Of a stretch of 53,396 nucleotides of DNA, positions 45,480 to 53,396 are shown piece by piece (position 1 is the stretch's first letter; every line of letters starts with the position of its first letter). Position numbers and translations under genes: made by a program. Under the pieces are notes generated by a model. The model did not search any database. It was not told where the DNA came from and worked only from the letters and a program-made list of their open reading frames with translations. Source of the stretch: an uncultured Lachnospiraceae bacterium (GTDB lineage: Bacteria; Bacillota; Clostridia; Lachnospirales; Lachnospiraceae); assembly GCA_946626215.1 (NCBI GenBank), contig CAMOUD010000002.1, positions 1 through 53,396 on the forward strand, given 5' to 3'.

Positions 45480-46358
45480 TCAATCCAGTCTCTGGAACAC
45501 GCGGATCGCTCTCTTGACATCTTCCTTCATGGCTTCGGTAGCCGCTAAGGACATTGTATCATAGAAAAGCTTATTATTCTCATCTTCAAAATATGCCTTG
45601 GCGGCACGGGCGCCTGCCATGTTCATGTAGGTGTAGTAGTTGACCTTGGTGATGCCGTTCTCGATGGCGACCTTATAGTCCGCGTCGGAGACGCCGGAAC
45701 CGCCGTGCATGACCAGCGGAACGCCTGCGGCATCCCTGATCCTGGCTACCCGGGGCAGGTCCAGTCTGGGCTCGGTCAGATATACGCCGTGGGTCGTGCC
45801 GAAGGCAACGGCCAGGCAGTCTACGCCGGTCTTCTCCACGAAGTCCTTCGCGACTTCGGGATCGGTGTAGATATCGTCCAGATCCGCGTAATCGCTGTCA
45901 GAGTCGGCGTTTCCGTCGCCTTCGCCCTGTACGACCTTGGAGGTGAAGATATGTCCCAGCTCGGCTTCCACGCTGGCGCCGACGGCATGGGCCATCTTGA
46001 CGATCTCGGCGGTTTCAGCCACGTTCTCCTCAAAGCTCTTGGCAGAGGCGTCGTACATGACAGAGGTAAAGCCAAGGGCCAGGGCCTGGGCGCAGCGGTC
46101 ATAGGTGGCGCCGTGGTCCAGATGCAGGGCTACCGGCACCTTTGCTCTTTCAGCGTAATACTTGAGGATGGGGCCCATTTCCATGAGATCGATGAGGTTG
46201 TCATGGATGTGGGCGTGCTGCAGGATCACAGGAGTATTGAGTTCTTCTGCCGCCTGGACGATGGCGCGGGCCGCCTCCAGTGTGGTGGCGTTGAAAGCGC
46301 CGACGGCCTTCTTCTCGATCTTGGCCTGGTCCAGAAGCTCTTTCAGGGTTACTAACAT
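45480..46358 (-). CDS. class II (zinc) fructose/tagatose-bisphosphate aldolase family
   Basis: GAFNATTLEAARAIVQAAEELNTPVILQ; LHLDHGATYD; VEAELGHI; AFGTTHGVY; VMHGGSGVSDADY. Confidence 0.93.
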   Translation of the reverse strand: MLVTLKELLDQAKIEKKAVGAFNATTLEAARAIVQAAEELNTPVILQHAHIHDNLIDLMEMGPILKYYAERAKVPVALHLDHGATYDRCAQALALGFTSVMYDASAKSFEENVAETAEIVKMAHAVGASVEAELGHIFTSKVVQGEGDGNADSDSDYADLDDIYTDPEVAKDFVEKTGVDCLAVAFGTTHGVYLTEPRLDLPRVARIRDAAGVPLVMHGGSGVSDADYKVAIENGITKVNYYTYMNMAGARAAKAYFEDENNKLFYDTMSLAATEAMKEDVKRAIRVFQRLD

Positions 46359-46406
46359 GGGTCTACCGCCTTTCCTATATACAAATACGGTTCTTGGTTC
46401 TTAAAA

Positions 46407-46440
46407 GGCCCCGTTCCTGCCGCGCGACAGAAACGGGGCC
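46407..46440 (-). terminator. terminator/attenuator after the SAF oxidoreductase gene
   Basis: ggccccgtt ... aacggggcc followed on minus by ttttaa. Confidence 0.75.
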
Positions 46441-46486
46441 GATTGCGTGACTTTCTTATTAAGTACGTTGGATCAGACCGGAGGTC

Positions 46487-47800
46487 TTACCAGGTCAGCT
46501 TGCCCTCTGCAAGGAGACGATCCTGCTCCCTGCGCAGCTGCAGCAGGTAGGAGGACTCATCCAGCTCGACCATGTCATAGGTGATGAGGTCGCCGGGCTG
46601 TACGTCAACCTTCAGGACGGTGTTCTTGTTGATCAGGCCGAGCGGAACGGCGTTCTTGGCCTGGGCTTCCTTGAAGTCATAGAAGCCGCCGTATACGGTG
46701 TAGCCGCCGATGCCGTCAAGCTTTGTGCCGGCCTTCATGGCGATCTTGGCAATGGTAGTGGTCTCAGCGTAAGGAGCGCCTGCCAGCGGAACGATGGAAG
46801 GAGTGTTGTGCAGCAGGATCCTGGCGACAGACATGGGAGTCTCAAGGCTGGTCAGGTGATAAGGTCTGAACAGAGTGAAGATCTCGCCCTTGCCGACCTG
46901 GAGATACCGCATCTCTTCCCTGACCTCGGGAAGCTTGGAGGTAACGATGGCATATACGCCGGGGGCTACGCCGTTGATGTAGTCAACGACCTGGTATCTG
47001 TCGAGGATACCGCCCTCATCCTTGAGCTTGTAGACCTGATCCAGTTCCTTGACGGTGGCGTGATAGCCGGAACCGTTGGTGAACGCGGGAGCGTAGCCGG
47101 TGGCGTTGGACATGGCAGTCATCTCGACCATGGTCTTTGTGCCGTCCTTGAAAGCGGTGAGCATCTTGGGGCTCATGTGCTTTCTGGTCGCTTCTTCCAG
47201 AGCCTTGTCGGGGTTGATGGTCTTGTCAACAACGTTGTTCTTGCCCTTGCCGATGACCAGGACTTCGAAGCCCAGAGCCTTGGCAAAATCATAGAGCTCC
47301 ATAACGGCGCCGGGTTCGTCGCCTGCGCTGCCGGAGTAGATGACGCCCTCTTCCTTGGCCATCTTGTAAAGCAGGGGGCCGATGACGACGTCACACTCAA
47401 CGTTGAGCATGATGATGTGCTTGTGGTTCTTGATGGAGTCGACCGCGATCTTGGCGCCGATCTCGGTAACGCCGGTGGCGTCTACGACGCACTCAACGCC
47501 GTCAGCCTGGATGGCGACTTCAGCATCGGAAGAAATGGCATACTTGCCGGCCGCGATGATCCTGGCGGCTTCTTCGGGAGTAGCTGCCTCGCAGATCTCC
47601 TCAGCGGGGATGCCTGCGTTCAGCAGAGCGTTCCTGGCGTTGTCAAGCTTGATGTCGCAGACGACCACGGGACGCATGCCCTTCATCGCGACTACCTGGC
47701 TGGTCATGCCGCGGCCCATCTGACCACAGCCGATGATAGCCATCTTAAGATATTTGCCCTGAGCTTCCAGTGCAGCAAGTTCTTCTGCGATACCAAACAT
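46487..47800 (-). CDS. NAD(P)-dependent oxidoreductase with C-terminal SAF domain (homoserine-dehydrogenase-like; DRL/DXR-like architecture)
   Basis: Rossmann KMAIIGCGQMGRGM; HIIMLNVECDVVIGPLL; SAF-like AVPLGLINKNTVLKVDVQPGDLITYDMVEL. Confidence 0.82.
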   Translation of the reverse strand: MFGIAEELAALEAQGKYLKMAIIGCGQMGRGMTSQVVAMKGMRPVVVCDIKLDNARNALLNAGIPAEEICEAATPEEAARIIAAGKYAISSDAEVAIQADGVECVVDATGVTEIGAKIAVDSIKNHKHIIMLNVECDVVIGPLLYKMAKEEGVIYSGSAGDEPGAVMELYDFAKALGFEVLVIGKGKNNVVDKTINPDKALEEATRKHMSPKMLTAFKDGTKTMVEMTAMSNATGYAPAFTNGSGYHATVKELDQVYKLKDEGGILDRYQVVDYINGVAPGVYAIVTSKLPEVREEMRYLQVGKGEIFTLFRPYHLTSLETPMSVARILLHNTPSIVPLAGAPYAETTTIAKIAMKAGTKLDGIGGYTVYGGFYDFKEAQAKNAVPLGLINKNTVLKVDVQPGDLITYDMVELDESSYLLQLRREQDRLLAEGKLTW

Positions 47801-47834
47801 GATAGATTTCCTCCTTTACCATGTACTACTGTAA

Positions 47835-47868
47835 TTTATGTAACCGTTTCCTGTTTCAGTTACATTTG
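47835..47868. promoter_or_regulatory. imperfect palindromic operator upstream of the SAF oxidoreductase operon
   Basis: TTTATGTAAC-N14-GTTACATTTG, related to the site at 43885. Confidence 0.6.
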
Positions 47869-48037
47869 ATACTCTAATTATATCGAATATACAGGAACTG
47901 TCAACCTGTTTTTTGAAATTTGTTTAAAAAAGTTATACTTGTTAAATAACCGGCAAACTGTTCTTTTATTTGCCTAACTTTACATTTGTTCCGTTATCCC
48001 GGAATCCTGTACATTCTTTCAGGAAAAAGAAAAAGGA

Positions 48038-48059
48038 CGGAAGTCTCCTCAGACTTCCG
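48038..48059 (-). terminator. Rho-independent terminator of SorC-family gene
   Basis: cggaagtct-cctc-agacttccg; minus-strand tcctttttctttttc follows. Confidence 0.85.
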
Positions 48060-48114
48060 CCCCCAAAAACGCCCGCGCCGGTATGATTCTTCTGTGTATC
48101 GAAATGCCTCCTGA

Positions 48115-49053
48115 TCAGTCCTCCAGCAGGAGTCTGGCCGTATCCACGCTGGTGATCAGGGCCGTGCACAAATGTCCCTCCAGAATGGCCCGGATGGTCT
48201 CCACCTTCTGGGTCCCCTCCGCGAAGACGATGACCGACTCCGCATTCTTCCTGATTTCCCTTACATCCGCGCAGATGATCCGCCTGGTCAGGTCTGTATC
48301 GACCCTTTCTCCCTTCGCGTTGATAAAGTTCAGGGAAACATCGCCTACGATCCCGATGCTCCTGAGCTCTTCTCTCTGCTCCCTGGACAGGATCCCGGAC
48401 CGCATCAGGAAGGAATCCTCCAGGGCGCCGGCCCCGATCAGGGCCACATCCGTCCGCTCGGCCTGTTCCAGGACCTCCGAGCAGCCTGTGCTGCTGCGGA
48501 TGGCCTCATACTCCTCCTCCGAGGCGCAGAAGGCCGGAACGTGCAGGAGCAGGGCCTCGCCCCCGGTCTTGTCCGCGATATGGAGGGCGTTGAAATTCGG
48601 CAGGTATTCCACCGAATCGCCGAAGCTCCCGGCCAGGGGAACGACCCTGAGCCCCCCGATATGGACATCCGGCAGGTTGTCCATGACCCGGGACAAGCTC
48701 TTGCCCCAGCTGATGCCCACCGTCACGTTCTCATGGAGGCGGGACAGGAAATAGTTGGCTGCCGCGACGGCCGCGTGGTCGATCCCGCTGTCATCCTCCC
48801 GGATCACGCCGGCATACTCCAGGCCGTATTTGCGCCGCATCCAGTCGGACAGCTCCGTATCCTCATTGACGGAGGAATTGACCCGGATCTCCACGATCCC
48901 CAGCTCCTCTGCCCGGGCCAGGAGCTTGGACACCCAGGGCCTGGAGATCTGGAGGATCTCCGCGATCTTCTGCTGGGAATATTTCTTCTTATAATACAGG
49001 TTCGCAGCCAGGACGATCTTCGTCATGGAAGCCTCCTGATTTTCTCTTCTCAT
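48115..49053 (-). CDS. SorC/DeoR-type sugar-binding transcriptional regulator
   Basis: HTH YYKKKYSQQKIAEILQISRPWVSKLLARAEELGIVEI; sugar-binding domain VGISWGKSLSRVM, GAGALEDSFLMR. Confidence 0.92.
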   Translation of the reverse strand: MRRENQEASMTKIVLAANLYYKKKYSQQKIAEILQISRPWVSKLLARAEELGIVEIRVNSSVNEDTELSDWMRRKYGLEYAGVIREDDSGIDHAAVAAANYFLSRLHENVTVGISWGKSLSRVMDNLPDVHIGGLRVVPLAGSFGDSVEYLPNFNALHIADKTGGEALLLHVPAFCASEEEYEAIRSSTGCSEVLEQAERTDVALIGAGALEDSFLMRSGILSREQREELRSIGIVGDVSLNFINAKGERVDTDLTRRIICADVREIRKNAESVIVFAEGTQKVETIRAILEGHLCTALITSVDTARLLLED

Positions 49054-49225
49054 GCTGACCTCTTTTCAGGCACATTTGATAAGTGATACAAAAAGTATAG
49101 TACTTTGTTCACTATATTTCAAGCACTTTTGTAAATTAACTCGGCCAAATACTAAATATGTGATTCTAACCCAACAGAATGACAAATCTGATAAAACACA
49201 GGGGAACAGGTACAGAGGGATAGAA

Positions 49226-49258
49226 AAAGGCCCGGAACGCTCAGCGCTCCGGGCCTTT
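49226..49258 (-). terminator. Rho-independent terminator after transketolase
   Basis: aaaggcccgga ... tccgggccttt with minus-strand T-run. Confidence 0.85.
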
Positions 49259-49284
49259 CCTGCTTCAGGGCTCTTTCTCCCTGC

Positions 49285-50229
49285 TTATTTCTGCATGCTC
49301 TTTCTGATCTTCTTATAGATGCCCTCCGCGTCAAGGCCGAACCTTTTGACCAGGACCTCTGCGGACGCGGACTCACCGAACCGGTCGCTCATGCCGATGC
49401 GGACCAGCCTGGTGGGCAGATGCTCGGACAGGAGCGCCGCCACGGCGCTGCCCAGACCGCTGGTCACGAAGTGCTCCTCCGCTGTCACGACCAGACCGGT
49501 CTTCTTCGCGGATTCCAGGATGATATCCGTATCCAGAGGCTTGATGGTGCAGATGTTGATGACCTCGGCGGAAATGCCGTCCGCCGCCAGCATTTCGGCC
49601 GCTTCCAGAGAGGCGGATACGCAGATGCCGGTGGCCACGATGGTCACGTCGGTGCCTTCCCTGAGGAGGAATCCCTTGCCGATCTCAAAGTGATAATCCT
49701 CCCTGTCGTTGATGACCGGGACGGCGGCCCTGCCGAAGCGAAGGTATACAGGGCCCTCATAGTCCAGGGCCGCCTTGACAGCCGCCTTGGCTTCAATATC
49801 ATCCGAAGGGCACATGACGACCATGCCGGGGAGGCCGCGCATCAGGGCGATGTCCTCCAGGCACTGGTGGCTGGCTCCGTCCTCGCCTACGGTAATGCCG
49901 GCGTGGGTGGCTCCGATCTTGACATTCAGATGGGGATAGGCGATGGAGTTGCGGATCTGCTCATAGGCCCGCCCCGCCGCGAACATGGCAAAGGTGGAGG
50001 CAAAAGGGATCTTGCCGCAGGCCGCGAGTCCGGCCGCGACGCCCATCATGTTGGCCTCGGCGATGCCGCAGTCAAAGAACCGGTCCGGATAGGCCTTCTT
50101 GAAGACCTCCGTCTTGGTGGCGCCTGCCAGGTCCGCGTCCAGGACCACCAGGTCCGGATATTCCTCCGCGTACATTTTCAGGGCTTCGCCGTAGCTGGCT
50201 CTGGTAGCGATTTTCTTGATTTCTGCCAT
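49285..50229 (-). CDS. transketolase, C-terminal subunit
   Basis: VVLDADLAGATKTEVFKKAYPDRFFDCGIAEANMMGVAAGLA; GITVGEDGASHQCLEDIALMRGLPGMVV. Confidence 0.94.
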   Translation of the reverse strand: MAEIKKIATRASYGEALKMYAEEYPDLVVLDADLAGATKTEVFKKAYPDRFFDCGIAEANMMGVAAGLAACGKIPFASTFAMFAAGRAYEQIRNSIAYPHLNVKIGATHAGITVGEDGASHQCLEDIALMRGLPGMVVMCPSDDIEAKAAVKAALDYEGPVYLRFGRAAVPVINDREDYHFEIGKGFLLREGTDVTIVATGICVSASLEAAEMLAADGISAEVINICTIKPLDTDIILESAKKTGLVVTAEEHFVTSGLGSAVAALLSEHLPTRLVRIGMSDRFGESASAEVLVKRFGLDAEGIYKKIRKSMQK

Positions 50230-50246
50230 TCTATCTTACCTCCCGA

Positions 50247-51086
50247 TTATTCCTGTGCTTCCAGCTGGGCGTCGATGGCCGCCAGGTCCTGCATGGCCGC
50301 GGCATACTGCTCATCATTGGGAGCCTTTCCGTGCCAGCCTGCCTGGTTCTCCATAAAGGAAACGCCTTTGCCCTTGACAGTCTTCGCGATGATGCAGGTG
50401 GGCATGCCCTTGACGGTCCTGGCCTCCCGGAAGGCGGCCCGGATCTGATCGAAGTCATGGCCGTCAACCGTAATGACATGGAAATTGAAGGCCCTGAACT
50501 TGGCGTCGATGGGATGGGGGTCGTTGACCTCCCGGATGTCTCCGTCAATCTGCAGGTTGTTGTTGTCCACGATCACCACCAGGTTGTCCAGGTGCTTGGC
50601 CCCGGCGAACATGGCGGCCTCCCAGACCTGGCCTTCCTGGATCTCGCCGTCGCCCAGGAGGGTATAGACCCGGAAGTCCTTCCCGTCGATCTTGGCTGCC
50701 AGGGCCATGCCGCAGGCGGCGGAAACGCCCTGTCCCAGAGATCCGCTGGACATGTCCAGACCGGGCAGGTACTGCATGGAGGGATGGCCCTGGAGACGGG
50801 AGCCCAGCTTCCGGAGGGTCAGAAGCTCCTCCCTGGGGAAGTAGCCTCTCTCCGCCATGGCCGCGTAGAGGCCGGGCGCCGTATGGCCCTTAGAAAGAAC
50901 GAAGCGGTCCCGCTCATCCATGACGGGGCGGGCCGGATCGATGTGCATCTCTTCGAAATAAAGGAAAGTTAAGATGTCAGCGGCTCCCAGGGATCCGCCG
51001 GGATGACCCGCGCCGGCAGCGTGGACGCCTTCGATGATTCCTTTTCTGACTTCGTTGGCCTTTTTCTTTAATTCCAGATTGTTCAA
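50247..51086 (-). CDS. transketolase, N-terminal (TPP-binding) subunit
   Basis: GHPGGSLGAADILTFLYF; LSKGHTAPGLYA; GSLGQGVSAACGMALAAK; LLGDGEIQEGQVWEAAMFA. Confidence 0.94.
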   Translation of the reverse strand: MNNLELKKKANEVRKGIIEGVHAAGAGHPGGSLGAADILTFLYFEEMHIDPARPVMDERDRFVLSKGHTAPGLYAAMAERGYFPREELLTLRKLGSRLQGHPSMQYLPGLDMSSGSLGQGVSAACGMALAAKIDGKDFRVYTLLGDGEIQEGQVWEAAMFAGAKHLDNLVVIVDNNNLQIDGDIREVNDPHPIDAKFRAFNFHVITVDGHDFDQIRAAFREARTVKGMPTCIIAKTVKGKGVSFMENQAGWHGKAPNDEQYAAAMQDLAAIDAQLEAQE

Positions 51087-51116
51087 CTATGTTCCCTTCC
51101 TTTCATAAAACAGGTT

Positions 51117-52097
51117 TCAGCCCTTTTTAAATTCTATCAGTTTCTGGGCGCATTCGGAATCCGTAATTAAAATATTGACAAAACCTCCCTGGATGGCGCC
51201 CAGAAGAGCCTCCGCCTTCCGGCTGCCGGTCCCGATGCAGATCCGGTTCTCCACTGTCTTCATCTCCTCCAGGGAAAGGCCCGCGACCCGGTCGTTGAAG
51301 GACCGGAAGGCCTCTGTCCTGCCCTCTCTGTCGAAATACTGGAGGGAAATATCTCCCACCATGCCCGCTTCCACCATCCGTTCGATCTCATTCTGGCGGA
51401 TATAGCCGCCCCTGATCATGGTGGACATGGCGTGGTTGGGCGTCCCTATGCCCATGATCACGGTCCGCATCCTCCGGTAGTATTCCTGGATCCTGCGGGC
51501 CATTTTTTCCTTCATGAAGCCCTGAAGGATGGTCTTGTCGGAGAACATGGCGGGGGCGAAGAATTCAATGTATTCGCTCCCGAAGAGCTCCGCGAAGCCC
51601 CGGGCGATCTGGTTGGAATGGACGGCGTTGACCGAACTGCCGGAAACGCTGATGCCGCCCACCACAGGGACGAAGGTGCAGTCGAACTGGCCGACGGCCC
51701 CGGTATTCTCTCCGCAGATGTTGTAGAGGGTCCTGCCCATGGAAACGCCCACCACGTCCCCGTTCTCCAGGCAGGTCTCCAGCAGGCTGATGGCCGCCTT
51801 CCGGATCTCAGCCTGTTCGTCAAAGCTGGTGGCCAGAGGATCGTGCTCGATCACCACCGCTTCCTTGAGATGGAAAAGGTTCTCCAGATCATTCTCCAGC
51901 TCGCTGTAGCCCAGCTGGTTGGGAGAGATGACCCGGATCTGGACGATTCCCTCATCCCGGCCCGCCTTCAGCAGGCGGGAAACAGAGACCCTCGAAATCC
52001 CTATTATATCCGCTATCTCGTTCTGTGAACAGTTTTTTTCATAATACAATTTGCAGCATTTGTATATAAGCCTGGGATTATCCACGACCTTCTTCAC
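51117..52097 (-). CDS. SorC-type sugar-binding transcriptional regulator
   Basis: HTH YYEKNCSQNEIADIIGISRVSVSRLLKAGRDEGIVQIRV; VGVSMGRTLYNI; VPVVGGISVSGSSVNAVHSNQIA. Confidence 0.92.
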   Translation of the reverse strand: MKKVVDNPRLIYKCCKLYYEKNCSQNEIADIIGISRVSVSRLLKAGRDEGIVQIRVISPNQLGYSELENDLENLFHLKEAVVIEHDPLATSFDEQAEIRKAAISLLETCLENGDVVGVSMGRTLYNICGENTGAVGQFDCTFVPVVGGISVSGSSVNAVHSNQIARGFAELFGSEYIEFFAPAMFSDKTILQGFMKEKMARRIQEYYRRMRTVIMGIGTPNHAMSTMIRGGYIRQNEIERMVEAGMVGDISLQYFDREGRTEAFRSFNDRVAGLSLEEMKTVENRICIGTGSRKAEALLGAIQGGFVNILITDSECAQKLIEFKKG

Positions 52098-52343
52098 TTG
52101 TGTATCCCCCCGCCTGCGTCCGGTCCTGTTGCGCTTGTTTCCGGTTTCCCGTTTTCATTCTAAAACAGGGAATTTATATTTACAATATTTCCAATCCGGA
52201 ACATCAGTAAATATTCATTATAGAGCCTATTTTCACTTTATCATTTGTAAATGTATCGATTTAGAAGTACAATAAAACCACCTGAAGACCTGTTCCGTAC
52301 CGCCGCACTCCGTGAACAACTGCAAACAAGTAAAGGAACTGCC

Positions 52344-53330
52344 TTGAAGAAAGTCATTGACAACCCCCGCCTGATCTATAAGTGCTGCAAGCTCTACTAT
52401 GAGAACGAAATGTCCCAGGCGGACATCGCCGAAAGCCTGGGCGTCTCCCGCGTTTCCGTCTCCCGGATGATCCGGGCCGGGCAGGAAAGGGGCTATGTGC
52501 AGATCCGGGTGATCTCTCCCGGGCAGTTGGGCAGCAGCCGCCTGGAAGAATCCCTGATCCGGCTCTGCGGCCTCGCGGAAGCCGTCGTCATCGACGGGGA
52601 AGCTTCTCTGGGCGGAGCCGACCAGGTCTCTGTCCTCAGGACCTCCCTGATCAGCCTTCTGGAGGCCGAGCTCAGGGAAACGGACTATGTAGGCGTCTCC
52701 ATGGGCCACACCCTCATGAGCATCTACGCGGGCTCCCACCAGAACGCCGGCAGGATCGGCTGCACCTTCATCCCCATGGTCGGAGGCGTCAGCCTGACAG
52801 GCCAGAGCACGGAAGCCATCCATTCCAACCAGATCGCGAGGGGCTTTGCCGATATGTTCGGGGGCCGGTACATGGAATTCTTCTCCCCCGCCGTCTTCTC
52901 CGATGCCGCCCTGATGCAGAGCTTCATGCAGGAGCAGGCCAACCGGGAGATCCTGGCCTCCTATGACCGCCTGGACGCCGCCATCATGGGAATCGGAACG
53001 CCCGATTCCACCTCCCTCTCCACCATGGAAAAGGCGGGCTATACCACCCGGGATGAGATCCGGGCCATGACAGAACGGGGCATGGTAGGCGATATCTCTC
53101 TTCAATACTTCAATGCCGAGGGAGACGGCAGCCCTTTCCGGGACTTCAACAGCCGGGTCGCCGGCCTCCCTCTGGAAAAGCTCCGCCTTGTCCCCAAAAA
53201 GATCTGCATCGCCGCCGGCAGGGAAAAGGCCGCTGCCATCCGGGCCGCCATCCGGGGCGGCTATGTCAATATCCTGGTCACGGACACGGAATGCGCCAGG
53301 GCCCTGATCGAGGCGGAATCCGAAATCTGA
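52344..53330 (+). CDS. SorC-type sugar-binding transcriptional regulator, paralogue of the divergent 51117-52097 gene
   Basis: TTG start preferred by homology (LKKVIDNPRLIYKCCKLYYE aligns to MKKVVDNPRLIYKCCKLYYE); VGVSMGHTLMSIY; FIPMVGGVSLTGQSTEAIHSNQIARGFADMFG. Confidence 0.9.
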   Translation: MKKVIDNPRLIYKCCKLYYENEMSQADIAESLGVSRVSVSRMIRAGQERGYVQIRVISPGQLGSSRLEESLIRLCGLAEAVVIDGEASLGGADQVSVLRTSLISLLEAELRETDYVGVSMGHTLMSIYAGSHQNAGRIGCTFIPMVGGVSLTGQSTEAIHSNQIARGFADMFGGRYMEFFSPAVFSDAALMQSFMQEQANREILASYDRLDAAIMGIGTPDSTSLSTMEKAGYTTRDEIRAMTERGMVGDISLQYFNAEGDGSPFRDFNSRVAGLPLEKLRLVPKKICIAAGREKAAAIRAAIRGGYVNILVTDTECARALIEAESEI

Positions 53331-53344
53331 ATGATCCTGAAAGG

Positions 53345-53396
53345 TCGAGTAGAGAGGAGGATTACTCCCCCTCCCCCTCACAGATCCGGACGTGCG
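53345..53396 (-). mobile_element. 3' end of a group II intron (domain V 3' strand + domain VI), truncated by the window edge
   Basis: Minus strand CGCACGTCCGGATCTGTGAGGGGGAGGGGGAGTAATCCTCCTCTCTACTCGAC resembles bacterial group II intron DV/DVI 3' termini. Confidence 0.65.

Overview
53.4 kb of high-GC Firmicutes-like (Clostridia/Lachnospiraceae-type, inferred from gene content) chromosome. I see about 48 protein-coding genes, mostly on the minus strand. No rRNA, tRNA or CRISPR was recognised. Left part: PAP2 phosphatase, WYL regulator, a translationally coupled XRE regulator + HD/TGS (Rel-like, no recognisable synthetase) pair, trmD-malQ, an orphan galactose-binding lipoprotein, a ZapA-like protein, lon with a CIRCE/HrcA operator, divergent bioY, an ABC exporter, metY and mntP. 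Middle: an AraC-bounded alpha-galactoside locus (GH36, sugar ABC without ATPase, YesL/DUF624), CbxX-type AAA + YkgJ, superoxide reductase, apt with a tandem 70-bp double-hairpin repeat starting on its stop codon, a Ugp-like ABC operon whose solute-binding lipoprotein also has a C-terminal TM helix, thiT with TPP riboswitch, and a divergent IMP dehydrogenase. Right part (about 41-53 kb): a glucitol-family PTS island (EIIC/EIIB/EIIA/GutM) with a SAF-domain (DRL-like) oxidoreductase, class II aldolase, YjbQ, short archaeal-type TIM, split transketolase, three SorC-family regulators and shared palindromic operators. It lacks a recognisable sorbitol-6-P dehydrogenase, so it is a good candidate for an uncharacterised polyol/branched-sugar pathway. 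The right edge carries what looks like the 3' end of a group II intron. All calls are from reading sequence and ORF translations; no searches were run.
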